Source: JAHEME01 sp034435035 (GTDB lineage Bacteria > Chloroflexota > Anaerolineae > Aggregatilineales > UBA3940). From it: DNA of 64,000 nucleotides. Numbering within the stretch: position 1 is the first letter of the stretch; each line of letters opens with the position of its first letter. Below the pieces are notes generated by a model that saw only the letters and a program-made list of their open reading frames with translations, ran no database searches and was not told the origin of the DNA. Both the position numbers and the translations under genes were made by a program. The DNA lies in contig DAOTXW010000023.1 of assembly GCA_034435035.1 (NCBI GenBank), positions 62,001-126,000 on the forward strand, given 5' to 3'. Shown piece by piece: positions 14,628 to 23,504 of this stretch.

Positions 14628-17600
14628 GTGATTTATAGAGCTTTTTTCACACCGATTGACCAAAACGGCGCCCCTCTAGGCCAGCCGATTGAGCTGTCTC
14701 AAACAGATATCCTGATCGGGCGCGATCCAGAGGCTGACATCGTAGTTGCTTCAGCCGGCGTCTCCCGACGGCATGCCAGGGTGAAGTTTCAGAGCGATCA
14801 GTACACGCTCGAAGACCTCAACAGCAGAAATGGAACGTTTGTCAATGATGCCAGGGCTTCTGGCCCTACAGTTCTCCAATCTGGCGATCGGATCCGCCTG
14901 GGGCATTCGGAGACGCTGCTGTTCGCCTGCACGATCAGCACGGCAGACCTCGCTGCGACTGTGCGCTCGCCAGGTATTGACCGATCGGCAACGGTGCTGG
15001 AGGATGTTGCTGCACAGGCGCTATTTGATGCCAGTCCGCCTGAACTGCTCGTAACCGTCGCCGGCGCACCACTGGCCCGCTATATGCTTGTGGCCGATCA
15101 TGTCACTCTGGGCCGTGCAGAGGACAATGATATTGTGATCGGCTCACAGATCGTCTCCCGGCGCCACGCACGGCTCGAGCGCACGGCAGATGGCTATCTT
15201 CTGGTCCCGCTGCCGGAGGCCGGCAACCCCATTCTGTATGATGGTCGCCCTCTGCATGAGCCACGGCTCCTAAAACATGACGATAAGCTGCGCATCGGCA
15301 GTCTTGATCCGGGCTCGATGGTGACGATGACCTATCAGCACCCTTCCACGGCGGTGATGCCGGCTGCTACAGACATCGATTTTGGCGAATCGGCTGCGAT
15401 CACGATCGGCCGAGATCGATCAAATGATATTGTGTTGGAAACCCCCACTGTATCGCGCTTCCATGCTGTGGTCGAGCGCATGGGGAAGCGGTATCGAGTA
15501 CGCGACCTCGGCAGCGCCAATGGCACATTTGTGAACAGCCAGCGTGTTGACGGCGAAGTCTGGATCAAGACGGACGATGTGATCCGCATCGGACCCTACC
15601 GCTTTGTGGTCGGCGACAACGAGCTTGCACGCTACGACGAGACCGGCGGGATGCGGGTTGAGGCCATCGGACTCAACAAGTGGGTACGACGCGATCTGAA
15701 TATCCTGCAGAACATCTCGCTGGTGATTGAACCCCGCGAGTTCGTGGTTGTCGTCGGCCAGAGCGGTGGAGGCAAGTCCACTCTGGTCGATGCCATTGCC
15801 GGCTATCGGCCCGCGACGGATGGTAATGTGTTCGTCAATGGGATTGATGTGTATCGGCACTTTGACATGATACGAAGCCATATAGGTTTTGTCCCTCAGA
15901 AAGACATCATCCATACCGAGTTGACGGTCTTTCAGGCGCTCGATTACGCAGCGCGGTTGCGTATGCCGCGTGATACCTCTCGGGCTGAGAGACACGCGCG
16001 AATTGCCGAAGTACTGGAGGATCTCGATCTAATCCATCGCCAAGATATGCCAATCAGCGGCCTGAGTGGTGGACAGATCAAGCGGGTATCCATTGGCGTT
16101 GAGCTGCTGACCAAGCCCGGGCTGTTCTTCCTTGACGAACCCACTTCCGGCCTTGACCCGGGCACGGAGACTGCCCTGATGCAACTGATGCGCCGATTGG
16201 CGGATCAGGGCCGCACAATTCTGTTGATTACACATGCCACCAAGAATGTTATGCTGGCCGACAAGGTCGTGTTCCTGGCACGAGGCGGCTATCTGGCCTG
16301 GTATGGTCCGCCGGATGAGGCGCTGGCGTATTTTGCTGGCTTCCGCGCTCCGCGCTCGCGGCGAGGGAGCGAGATGGAGTTCGACGAGATTTATGCCATT
16401 CTGGACGATCCGGCCAATGGCTCGCCTGCCGACTGGGCAGAACGGTTCCAGAGACATCCTGCCTACGAGCGCTATATCGCAGCACCACTGGCAGGCAAGC
16501 CGTTGGGCCACAGCGTCGATGCACGCCGCGGCAGAGGGTCTGTCATGTCGCGGGCGCGCTCTGATAGACAGATTTCCTCATTGCGGCAGTTTGCGATCCT
16601 GTCGTCGCGAAACCTGCGTATCCTGGCGCGTGACCGCTTCAGCCTGGCATTGATGCTGGCAGCAGCCCCCCTTGTAGGCCTTCTGCATGTAGTGCTTTCG
16701 CTGGTCATGGGGCGTGAGGTAATGGATTACACCGACGGCCATATGCCCTACGTGATCCTGATTCTGTTTCTGCTGGGTGTCTACGGCGTCATGGTCGGTG
16801 GGCTTTCCCAGATGCGGGAGATCGTTAAAGAGGCGGACATCTATCGGCGGGAGCGGCTGATCAATTTGCGCATCCTGCCCTATGTGGGTTCGAAGATCTG
16901 GGTTGCAGGGCTTCTGTCACTCTACCAGGCTGCAGCCTACAGCCTTATCCAATATGCTGCATTCGACATGCCTGGCGGGCTGGTAGAGTTCGGGCTTTTC
17001 TACGTGACTCTGGCACTGGTGAGCATGGCCGGCATGATGCTGGGTCTTTTCGCCTCGTCTCTTGCGCCCAATGCCAATGCTGCCCCCCTCCTGGTGATCC
17101 TGATGATCCTCCCCCAGATTGTCCTGGGTGGTGCTTTGATCCCTCTGCCACAGGCTGTCAGCGCCCCCACTTCAACACGTTGGGCAATGCAGTCATTGAT
17201 CAGCATCACCGGGGTCGGTTCGGACGTGGCCGCAGATACCTGCTGGTTGCTCACCCCCGAGCAGCGGCAGATGCTGACCGACGAGGACAAGCAAGCCCAC
17301 TGCCGGTGCATGGGCCCTTCTATGCTTCGCGAGAACTCCTGCTATTTCCCGGGTCTCGGGGCCTTCCGGACGCCAGCCATTGATGAGCCGGAGCCTCAGC
17401 CGCCCCCCCCTCTTCGCGAACAGCCCGGCGAGCCTGAGCTTCCTCCACGGCCTGAGCAACCAGCCGACCAGTCCGATTCTCTGGCGATGGCTGACTACTT
17501 TGCGGCCCTTGAGGCCTGGGAAGTGGAGGCATCGCGTATCCAGGATGAATATCGCGCCGAACTGGCGCAGTATCAGGCAGAAGCCGAAGTTTATCAGGCC

Positions 17601-17840
17601 CGTCTGCTTGAGTATCAGACTCAGCTGGGCGAATGGCGGGTAGGTCGGCTATCGGCGATTGACCCGGCGGAGCAGTTGATCTCTCGTTTCAATAGAGACT
17701 TTGGCTATACGTTTGTAGACAAGGATGACCCGATCGCATTCGGCATGCAGATTGGGCTGTCATGGGCAGCGCAGGTATTGATCATCAGTTTGTTATTCGG
17801 CGGGATTCTGTTTCTCCAGAAACGCAAGGATGTGATCTGA
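14628..17840 (+). CDS. ABC-2/ABCG-type transporter with three N-terminal FHA domains
   Basis: 1070 residues from the GTG at 14628 (GAGGG upstream; an upstream GTG at 14550 precedes the predicted promoter). Domains in order: FHA 1 about 5-100 (LIGRDPEADIV, SRRHARV, NSRNGTFVND); FHA 2 about 145-230 (LGRAEDNDIVIG, SRRHARL); FHA 3 about 255-330 (IGRDRSNDIVL, SRFHAVV, GSANGTFVN). The ABC ATPase has Walker A GQSGGGKST at about 377, signature LSGGQIKRVSIG and Walker B LFFLDEPTSGLDP. An ABC-2 membrane domain follows with several spans, then an insert rich in Pro/Glu and a heptad-like EYRAELAQYQAEAEVYQARL segment before a last membrane span. FHA domains bind phosphothreonine, which implies control by Ser/Thr kinases. 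The substrate is unknown. It is coupled to the next gene with a 1-bp gap. Confidence 0.88.
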   Translation: MIYRAFFTPIDQNGAPLGQPIELSQTDILIGRDPEADIVVASAGVSRRHARVKFQSDQYTLEDLNSRNGTFVNDARASGPTVLQSGDRIRLGHSETLLFACTISTADLAATVRSPGIDRSATVLEDVAAQALFDASPPELLVTVAGAPLARYMLVADHVTLGRAEDNDIVIGSQIVSRRHARLERTADGYLLVPLPEAGNPILYDGRPLHEPRLLKHDDKLRIGSLDPGSMVTMTYQHPSTAVMPAATDIDFGESAAITIGRDRSNDIVLETPTVSRFHAVVERMGKRYRVRDLGSANGTFVNSQRVDGEVWIKTDDVIRIGPYRFVVGDNELARYDETGGMRVEAIGLNKWVRRDLNILQNISLVIEPREFVVVVGQSGGGKSTLVDAIAGYRPATDGNVFVNGIDVYRHFDMIRSHIGFVPQKDIIHTELTVFQALDYAARLRMPRDTSRAERHARIAEVLEDLDLIHRQDMPISGLSGGQIKRVSIGVELLTKPGLFFLDEPTSGLDPGTETALMQLMRRLADQGRTILLITHATKNVMLADKVVFLARGGYLAWYGPPDEALAYFAGFRAPRSRRGSEMEFDEIYAILDDPANGSPADWAERFQRHPAYERYIAAPLAGKPLGHSVDARRGRGSVMSRARSDRQISSLRQFAILSSRNLRILARDRFSLALMLAAAPLVGLLHVVLSLVMGREVMDYTDGHMPYVILILFLLGVYGVMVGGLSQMREIVKEADIYRRERLINLRILPYVGSKIWVAGLLSLYQAAAYSLIQYAAFDMPGGLVEFGLFYVTLALVSMAGMMLGLFASSLAPNANAAPLLVILMILPQIVLGGALIPLPQAVSAPTSTRWAMQSLISITGVGSDVAADTCWLLTPEQRQMLTDEDKQAHCRCMGPSMLRENSCYFPGLGAFRTPAIDEPEPQPPPPLREQPGEPELPPRPEQPADQSDSLAMADYFAALEAWEVEASRIQDEYRAELAQYQAEAEVYQARLLEYQTQLGEWRVGRLSAIDPAEQLISRFNRDFGYTFVDKDDPIAFGMQIGLSWAAQVLIISLLFGGILFLQKRKDVI

Positions 17841-17841
17841 A

Positions 17842-18672
17842 ATGAGGACGCATCTTCGGCCAGCACTGGCGGCGCTGACGGCTGCCATGCTTGCCTGCAC
17901 CAGCGCAGGCAAGCTTCAGGAGGCGCGTCAGTTCGGTGCCGATCTAGAACGCTCGGCCACTGCGCGAGCCGGATCCGGGCAGGAAGCCAATCTGAATTCG
18001 CCCGCGCTGACAGCTCAGGCCGTAGCCACGAATGCGAATGAAGCATTCGTGGCTACGCAGGCAGCTCAGCAGGCGCTGGCCCTCGCAGCGCAGGATGCAA
18101 CAGCAACGGTCGTAGCGCCAATCGAGGAGGAGTTGAGGTTCTATAACATCGACCCTGAGAAGGGCCGTGTGCTCTGGGTGCACCCGCCCATTTTGCTCTC
18201 GATCGAGGGCTATCTTCAGAGCGACTATGCGAACAACTTCATGGGAACGGTAGTAGCCGATTTCGTCCTGGCGGCTGATGTCACCTGGAATACACGGACA
18301 GGATTATCCGGATGCGGATTTGCTATCCACTCTGATGGAAACAGGGAAGCCATCAACCAGTATCTAGTCATCGCGAGTCGGGCCGGGAATGGCACCGTGT
18401 ATTTTCTGACCCAGCAGGATGGCGAAATTGTCCGTCAGGAGAACCTGTATGCCGGCACAGCGGATTCGCGCTTTGCCTGGCAAAATGATTCTACCAATCG
18501 GATAGCCGTGGTTGGATCAGGTACTGAGATCGAGGTTTACAGCAACCGCGCGCGACTGGGGTCCTTCCGGGCTGGCGAGTTTACCCGGGGGTTCGTTGCT
18601 ATGGCAGCGCTGAGCGAATCCGGACTCACGGTCTGCCAGTTCGAGAACATCTGGTTGTGGGCGTCGCAGTAG
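17842..18672 (+). CDS. Putative lipoprotein with a laminin-G/concanavalin-like C-terminal domain
   Basis: 276 residues. The ATG is one base after the transporter stop, so translation is coupled. Residues 1-20 (ending AAMLAC) look like a lipoprotein signal with Cys19, although Met at the -3 position is not ideal. Residues 20-100 are Ala/Gln-rich low-complexity helix. From about 95 on, a beta-rich domain appears (IEGYLQSDYANNFMGTVVAD, WNTRTGLSGCGFAIHSDG, FENIWLW at the end) like the jelly-roll domains common in Chloroflexota exported proteins. It may be an extracytoplasmic partner of the FHA-ABC transporter. A 15-bp perfect inverted repeat lies inside the coding sequence at 18021-18057. Confidence 0.7.
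   Translation: MRTHLRPALAALTAAMLACTSAGKLQEARQFGADLERSATARAGSGQEANLNSPALTAQAVATNANEAFVATQAAQQALALAAQDATATVVAPIEEELRFYNIDPEKGRVLWVHPPILLSIEGYLQSDYANNFMGTVVADFVLAADVTWNTRTGLSGCGFAIHSDGNREAINQYLVIASRAGNGTVYFLTQQDGEIVRQENLYAGTADSRFAWQNDSTNRIAVVGSGTEIEVYSNRARLGSFRAGEFTRGFVAMAALSESGLTVCQFENIWLWASQ
18021..18057. repeat. 15-bp perfect inverted repeat inside the lipoprotein gene
   Basis: CGTAGCCACGAATGC (18021-18035) and GCATTCGTGGCTACG (18043-18057) around a 7-base loop. In the protein the two arms read AVATNA and AFVAT. There is no T-run, so it is not a terminator. Confidence 0.75.
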
Positions 18673-18684
18673 CCCTTCTCTGAG

Positions 18685-20553
18685 CTAAGCTGGGCGTGAG
18701 GAGGCGGTTCGGTCCTGCGCAAGTGGAAGCCTGACCTGAACGGTTGTGCCCCTGCCTTCGGCGCTGTGGATGCCGATTGAACCCTTAAACGATTCAACCA
18801 GGTTCCGGGTGATCGTTAAACCGAGGCCCGTACCGCCGATCCCGGCCTGTTTGGCGTTGCGCCCCCGGTAAAACTGCTGCCCCAGATGAGGAATATCTGT
18901 CTCGGGTATTCCAATCCCGGTGTCTTCAACCGTCAGTATGATCTCGTCGTTGTCGTCTTTGTCCAACTCAAGCAAGAGCTTCACGCTACCACCCGGTAGA
19001 GTGTACTTGATTGCATTGCTTAGCAGGTTGTCGATAATTCGGCGGAGTCCTTCTTCGGTTGCCAGTATCTCCGCGCTGCAGGCTATGTTCAGTTGAAGTG
19101 CGATTCCTTTCTCTTCGGCATGCAAGGTCATATCGTCTACCGCGGCCTCCAGGACGTGGTTCAGATCGACGCAGATCAACGGACGCTCATGCTTTAGAGT
19201 CTCGCTCATCGCGAGATCCAGCAGATCGCTAACCAGATCCATCAGTGCATCAAGACGCCCATTGACCCGGTTTAGGATGTCGCGTTGAGCAGGGCTCAGT
19301 TCGCCGGAAAGTCCGCGCAAGAGCGTCCGAAGGAGGCTCTGGCCGGCGCTGAGAGGCGCTCGGAGCTCATGTGTTACGGTCCGGACGAATTCAGCACGAA
19401 CCTGCTCGGCACGGCGCAGCGCCTCGTGTGCGATGGCATTCTCAATTGCTGTGCCTCCCTGCCGAGCCAGAAGTGCAGCAAATACAGCATCGGCCGGGGC
19501 GAAGGCTTCCGGTCGATCGGCATAGACGCGAAGCACACCAAGCGTCCTGTTACGGCCATTTATGGGAACGACCAAGATGCCACGAAGCCCCTCTGCTGCG
19601 GCCTCGCGTGGATACTGAATCCGTGGATCGGTGGCAGCATCCGAAACGATGACTGGCTCCCCGGACATCGCCTGTCGGTCCAGGGGGCTGCGGGCAAGGT
19701 CGACCGGACCTTTCTCGAGATAGGCCCGGGTAAGCCCACAGGACGCGCTCATCGTAAGGTTATCTCCGGATTCGTCGAGCAGCCTGACTGAAGCCCGGGT
19801 CATTCCCAGCGCATGGGCTGCGCTGGTAGCGACTGCTTGAAGCACTTCTGGCAAATCAAGACTGGATGAGACCGCCTGGGTCGTTCGGAAGAGGGCGTCC
19901 AGCTGGCGCTCCCGCTCCCGCAGCCGTCGCATGATCTTCGCTGTCAGGTAGACCATCGCAGTCGCTGCTAGCGCAAAGAACAGGATCTGCCCGCCCACAT
20001 AAGCCAGGTCAACGTGGATCGCTGCGGGCAGCGCCGGGATTACCCGGTAGTGCGGCAGGACCCCCAGGCCTTCCAGGCCGGCAATAATGGTTAGAATGCC
20101 TACCCCCACCGCAACATAGAGGAATGGGGGATGCGCCGGCAGAAGGATGACGACCGTCAGCATATGGATGAAGAGAAAGGGAATAGCCGGACTGGAGATG
20201 CCACCGCTGAAGTGAAGAAGCAGCCCCAGGCTGATCCAATCCAGCACGATCTGGATAGTCAGCAGACGCTGCACACGTTTGAGGTAGCATGCAGGGTTGC
20301 TATCCTGCGCACGCCCCCCCAGAACTGCCAGTGGTGCATTGTATCCCAGAATGAATAGCCCGGTCAGATAGAGCGGCACCGCGGGCAGCGGCAGGAGGAG
20401 GATGCGGTCGCAGAAGATAGTGGTGAGAATGACCAGAATGCCAAGGGCCCACCGGATGTGAACCATGCGCGCACTGTCATTGGCAGTATCCCTTGGAAGA
20501 GCAGCCTCCAGCACATCGGCGTCTTCCGGCGCGGCATTCATGTGTGCCCCCAA
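18685..20553 (-). CDS. Membrane sensor histidine kinase with GAF domain
   Basis: 622 residues (ATG at 20553; Met5 is an alternative). Five or six membrane spans occupy about 33-205. A GAF domain is at about 222-375 (ALFRTTQAVSSSLDLPEVLQ through GILVVPINGRNRTLGVLRVY). The HisKA dimerisation domain has phospho-acceptor H395 in VTHELRAPLS. The HATPase domain shows the N box IIDNLLSNAIKYT, G1 VEDTGIGIPE and G2 GTGLGLTI. It is the last gene of the hydrogenase operon, 6 bp after a receiver-only regulator, so the two probably form a pair. The GAF domain could sense a small ligand or redox state. Convergent with the lipoprotein gene, 12 bp apart. Confidence 0.92.
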   Translation of the reverse strand: MGAHMNAAPEDADVLEAALPRDTANDSARMVHIRWALGILVILTTIFCDRILLLPLPAVPLYLTGLFILGYNAPLAVLGGRAQDSNPACYLKRVQRLLTIQIVLDWISLGLLLHFSGGISSPAIPFLFIHMLTVVILLPAHPPFLYVAVGVGILTIIAGLEGLGVLPHYRVIPALPAAIHVDLAYVGGQILFFALAATAMVYLTAKIMRRLRERERQLDALFRTTQAVSSSLDLPEVLQAVATSAAHALGMTRASVRLLDESGDNLTMSASCGLTRAYLEKGPVDLARSPLDRQAMSGEPVIVSDAATDPRIQYPREAAAEGLRGILVVPINGRNRTLGVLRVYADRPEAFAPADAVFAALLARQGGTAIENAIAHEALRRAEQVRAEFVRTVTHELRAPLSAGQSLLRTLLRGLSGELSPAQRDILNRVNGRLDALMDLVSDLLDLAMSETLKHERPLICVDLNHVLEAAVDDMTLHAEEKGIALQLNIACSAEILATEEGLRRIIDNLLSNAIKYTLPGGSVKLLLELDKDDNDEIILTVEDTGIGIPETDIPHLGQQFYRGRNAKQAGIGGTGLGLTITRNLVESFKGSIGIHSAEGRGTTVQVRLPLAQDRTASSRPA

Positions 20554-20559
20554 TTCTCG

Positions 20560-20970
20560 CTACGTGGCGACATCGGCTCTGGTCAGAAGCATGTTGACTT
20601 TGCGAACAAGCTCATCCGGATCGATCGGTTTGTCGATGAAATCATCTACCGGAAGATAGTCCTGATCCGGTCCGAACCGCAGGGGTGTTGTGGTATGGAG
20701 AGCGGTCAGAATCAGGATCGGGATCTGACTAAAGCTGGCATATTCAGAGGCAGGGTCAGGGCTGCGCAGCTTCAACGCAACCTGGAATCCCTCGGTAGTT
20801 GAGTCCATCATAACATCCAGCACAATCAGGTCGGGCTTCTCGGTCTTCACCATTTCAAGACCGAGTGTGCCATTGGCGGCCTCCAGGACCCGATGTCCCG
20901 CACCTTGCAGGCAGAGACGTGTAGCCAGAACCATATCCGGATCGTCGTCAATAATTAATATCTTTGCCAT
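20560..20970 (-). CDS. Single-domain response regulator (receiver only)
   Basis: 136 residues with nothing after the receiver domain. The acidic pocket is IDDDPD (D8-D10), the phospho-acceptor is D52 in LIVLDVMMD, the conserved Thr is in ILILTAL, and the Lys is K114 in FIDKPID. Such CheY-like proteins act through protein contacts rather than DNA binding. There is a longer than usual loop between D52 and the third strand (STTEGFQVALKLRSPDPASE and on). It sits between the hydrogenase protease gene and the histidine kinase with gaps of 9 and 6 bp, so it is probably the kinase partner. Downstream target unknown. Confidence 0.92.
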   Translation of the reverse strand: MAKILIIDDDPDMVLATRLCLQGAGHRVLEAANGTLGLEMVKTEKPDLIVLDVMMDSTTEGFQVALKLRSPDPASEYASFSQIPILILTALHTTTPLRFGPDQDYLPVDDFIDKPIDPDELVRKVNMLLTRADVAT

Positions 20971-20979
20971 TTTGCGAAC

Positions 20980-21459
20980 TTACTCCTCCGGGCCGCACAG
21001 GCCGCGCAATGTATCGAGGATCGCGCTGCTCAGGCCGGGCAATTCACGCTGAACCGCCTCGCTGAGGCCCGGCTTCCAGTTCACCTGGGCAGGCTGGATC
21101 CCATAGAGAATCACGGTGGCGGGCAGTATATCCATTGCACTGCCCAGAGCCAGTGCGTCAGCCACCCCGGCGGAATGGAGAGACATGGTATCCGGATTCT
21201 CAATCAGCACATTGACATCAACGAGTCCCCAGGTGCCAGGCGCCTTGCCCATGTCGGCACAGTCTATCAGAATGACATTCTGACAGCCCTGCCACAGCAG
21301 AAGACTCTCCAGACAGGCCGTGCCGGCATCCACAAGCGCAACATCATGCGGGAGGCAGCAGCTCTGTGCGAGGAGATCCAGGACGGCAGCTGCCGCCCCG
21401 TCATCGCCTCGTAGTGGGTTGCCGAAGGCAATCACCAGGGTACGCGCCCGATCATTCAA
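20980..21459 (-). CDS. NiFe-hydrogenase maturation endopeptidase (HycI/HoxW family)
   Basis: 159 residues. The family signature GNPLRGDDG is at about 13-21, where the acidic residue after GNP-x-R-G-D contacts nickel, and a second acidic site is in VDAGTA. LHSAG near residue 95 is the third conserved segment (the Ni-binding His). It removes the short C-terminal tail of the large subunit after Ni-Fe insertion. The start overlaps the large-subunit stop by 8 bp, and the large subunit does carry a tail to be cleaved (MLKVRFE after the last Cys-x2-Cys-x2-His). Cytoplasmic. Confidence 0.9.
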   Translation of the reverse strand: MNDRARTLVIAFGNPLRGDDGAAAAVLDLLAQSCCLPHDVALVDAGTACLESLLLWQGCQNVILIDCADMGKAPGTWGLVDVNVLIENPDTMSLHSAGVADALALGSAMDILPATVILYGIQPAQVNWKPGLSEAVQRELPGLSSAILDTLRGLCGPEE

Positions 21460-22738
21460 AGCGAACCTTCAGCATATGAGTCGAACACGAGATGCAGGGA
21501 TCATAAGCGCGCACCAGCATTTCCAGAGCCAGTTCGATATCCTGCTGAGGCCGGTGCAGGAGAGAGGGCACCAGTGTGCGCATATCTGCCTCAATATTGG
21601 CCAGGTTCTGGCCGGTAGGAATGATGCAGTTGGCATGCGCAATGAGTCCATCTTCGATGGTGTAGTGATGGAACAACACGCCGCGCGGCACCTCGCACGC
21701 ACCTACTCCCTCTCCGAAGAGACGGGTCGGAGGCTGCGGCTCTTCCCACAACAAATCCTTCTCAAGAAGCTGGTCGATCAGCTTTGTTGCGTCCTCAACG
21801 CTGTGTACAACTTCTACAAGCTGCGCTTTGGTATTGAAATAAGGGTTGGTGCAGATTGGCTTCAGGCCCAATGCCCGTGCCGCTGACTGCGCACGCGGGT
21901 GGAGTTGACTGTGATTGATGTTGTAGCGCGCCAGTGCACCGACCATATAGGAAGCACGCTGGTTTCGGGCATGCTTGGCTGTGGAATGATCCACCAGATA
22001 CTCGTTGGTCACATCGCGATAGCCCTCGACCGGCCAAGTGCCGCCATCGGTGCTGACGAGGCCACCCTCAATGAAGGCATAGGCGTCAGGGTGATGAAGC
22101 GCTATGTATTCGGTTTCGCGTTCGAAGTCTGGAAATTGTAGGCCCTGGAACAGGTCAACCGTCGCCTCGATGTCCGGCCACGCAGCTTCGAGGCGCTCGC
22201 GTAGCTCATAGAGATCATTAGCCGAGGGGAAGTGTGTCCACCCGCCAACGGCCATGGCTATCGGGTGTGTGTGGCGCCCGCAGATTGCTGCGCACAGATC
22301 GCCGGCAAGCTTTTTCATTCGCAGAGCGCGCAGCACCACATCAGGGGATGTCTTGGCCAGTGGAATTACGCTGCCTACTCCCAGGAAATCGGGGGCGACT
22401 AGCATATAGATATGCAGAATGTGGCTGTCGAGGATTTCGCCGTAGAAGTTGAGCCTGCGCAACAGGTGCGATTGTTCTGATATCTGGATCCCAAGGGCCT
22501 TCTCGACAGCCTGAAGCGAAGTCGTTGCATGGCCGACGGCACAGATCCCGCAGATTCTGGACGTGATATGTGACGCTTCCCGAAAAGGTCTCCCGCGCAG
22601 CATTGCCTCAAAGAAGCGTGGAGTCTCGACGATCTGCAGATCGCACTGCTTGAGCTCGCCGTTGCGCACGTCAACCACAATGTTTCCATGGCCCTCGACT
22701 CGCGTCAGATGATGGATATCAAGCGTGACCGTTGTCAT
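21452..22738 (-). CDS. Group 3b NiFe hydrogenase, large (alpha) catalytic subunit
   Basis: 428 residues. The nickel-iron ligands are visible: the N-terminal pair C63 and C66 in RICGICAVGH, and the C-terminal pair C415 and C418 in DPCISCSTH. After H421 there is a seven-residue extension (MLKVRFE) for the maturation protease encoded next. Other conserved parts include the LTRVEGHG start and HILHIYMLVAPDF. Short large subunits of this type with DPCISCSTH, beside beta/gamma/delta subunits, match the cytoplasmic NADP(H)-linked sulfhydrogenase class (group 3b), which oxidises or evolves H2 reversibly. It overlaps the delta subunit gene by 20 bp. Subgroup is inferred from operon content and motif form. 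Confidence 0.94.
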   Translation of the reverse strand: MTTVTLDIHHLTRVEGHGNIVVDVRNGELKQCDLQIVETPRFFEAMLRGRPFREASHITSRICGICAVGHATTSLQAVEKALGIQISEQSHLLRRLNFYGEILDSHILHIYMLVAPDFLGVGSVIPLAKTSPDVVLRALRMKKLAGDLCAAICGRHTHPIAMAVGGWTHFPSANDLYELRERLEAAWPDIEATVDLFQGLQFPDFERETEYIALHHPDAYAFIEGGLVSTDGGTWPVEGYRDVTNEYLVDHSTAKHARNQRASYMVGALARYNINHSQLHPRAQSAARALGLKPICTNPYFNTKAQLVEVVHSVEDATKLIDQLLEKDLLWEEPQPPTRLFGEGVGACEVPRGVLFHHYTIEDGLIAHANCIIPTGQNLANIEADMRTLVPSLLHRPQQDIELALEMLVRAYDPCISCSTHMLKVRFE

Positions 22739-23504
22739 GACCGGGCGCCTCTTCGTCTGCAGTTTGCATTTGGTATGTCAGGAACATCGTCATACGACTT
22801 GCGACTTCCTGTTCGCTCATTCCATGTTCGGCCAGTACTGCCTCCAGCGACTTCATATTGGGATGGGGGATGAGGCCCCGGCAGGCCTCGCAGCTATCGC
22901 CGTAAGCAGGGCAGATCGCCTGACAGCCAGCTCGTGCGACAGGTCCCAGGCAAACGCCGCCCCGCAGGTACAGGCAGACCGTCTCACGCAGCTTACACTC
23001 CACGCAGACGGGGTAATCGGGCAACTCAGGAGCGCGGCCCTGCAACAAAAGCCCAACGATCCGAACAAACTCGTCCCGATCGATCGGGCAACCGGGGATG
23101 ATCCCATCAATCGGGATCACAGCACTGATCGGTCGTGCAGGATAGGTTTCATAGCGCTCAGCACGCTCCGCATAAACATATCGGCGAACGTCAGCCAGAT
23201 CGTGCAGGTTGCGGATCGCATTGACGCCGCCAAGGTGAGCGCACGCTCCCAGGGCAATTACCAGGTCAGCGCGAGAGCGGATTGCCTGCAGGCGCTTCTC
23301 ATCACTCGGGCGGGTGCAGGAGCCCTCAATGAAGGCTATCTGATAGTCCTCGTCCTTTTCACTCATGGCCTCACGGAACTGAGCAATCTCAATCACGTCC
23401 AGGAGCTCAGGGTGGGTCTGGAGCGAATCAATGACCGTGAGCTGACAGCCCTCACAGCTGGTAAAATCAAAGAAGGCGACCCTGGTTCTAGCGGCGGGTA
23501 TCAC
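22719..23504 (-). CDS. Group 3b NiFe hydrogenase, small (delta) subunit
   Basis: 261 residues from a GTG at 23504, which overlaps the gamma stop as GTGA and has GGAGGAGG seven bases upstream; the longer frame would cover 100 bp of the gamma gene. The proximal cluster cysteines are seen in FTSCEGCQLTV (C17, C20), EGSCTRP, LGACAHLGGV and IPGCPIDRD. Cysteines for further 4Fe-4S clusters follow in CVECKLRETVC, GVCLGPVARAGC and CPAYGDSCEACRG. No Tat signal is present, so the enzyme is cytoplasmic. It passes electrons between the NiFe site and the beta/gamma subunits. Confidence 0.92.
   Translation of the reverse strand: MIPAARTRVAFFDFTSCEGCQLTVIDSLQTHPELLDVIEIAQFREAMSEKDEDYQIAFIEGSCTRPSDEKRLQAIRSRADLVIALGACAHLGGVNAIRNLHDLADVRRYVYAERAERYETYPARPISAVIPIDGIIPGCPIDRDEFVRIVGLLLQGRAPELPDYPVCVECKLRETVCLYLRGGVCLGPVARAGCQAICPAYGDSCEACRGLIPHPNMKSLEAVLAEHGMSEQEVASRMTMFLTYQMQTADEEAPGHDNGHA

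Noticed and set aside
18021..18057. Inverted repeat as a terminator
   Set aside because: It lies in the middle of a coding sequence and has no T-run.
21320..21886. Plus-strand 188-codon frame over the hydrogenase alpha/protease junction
   Set aside because: Antisense to two well-supported genes with intact motifs.
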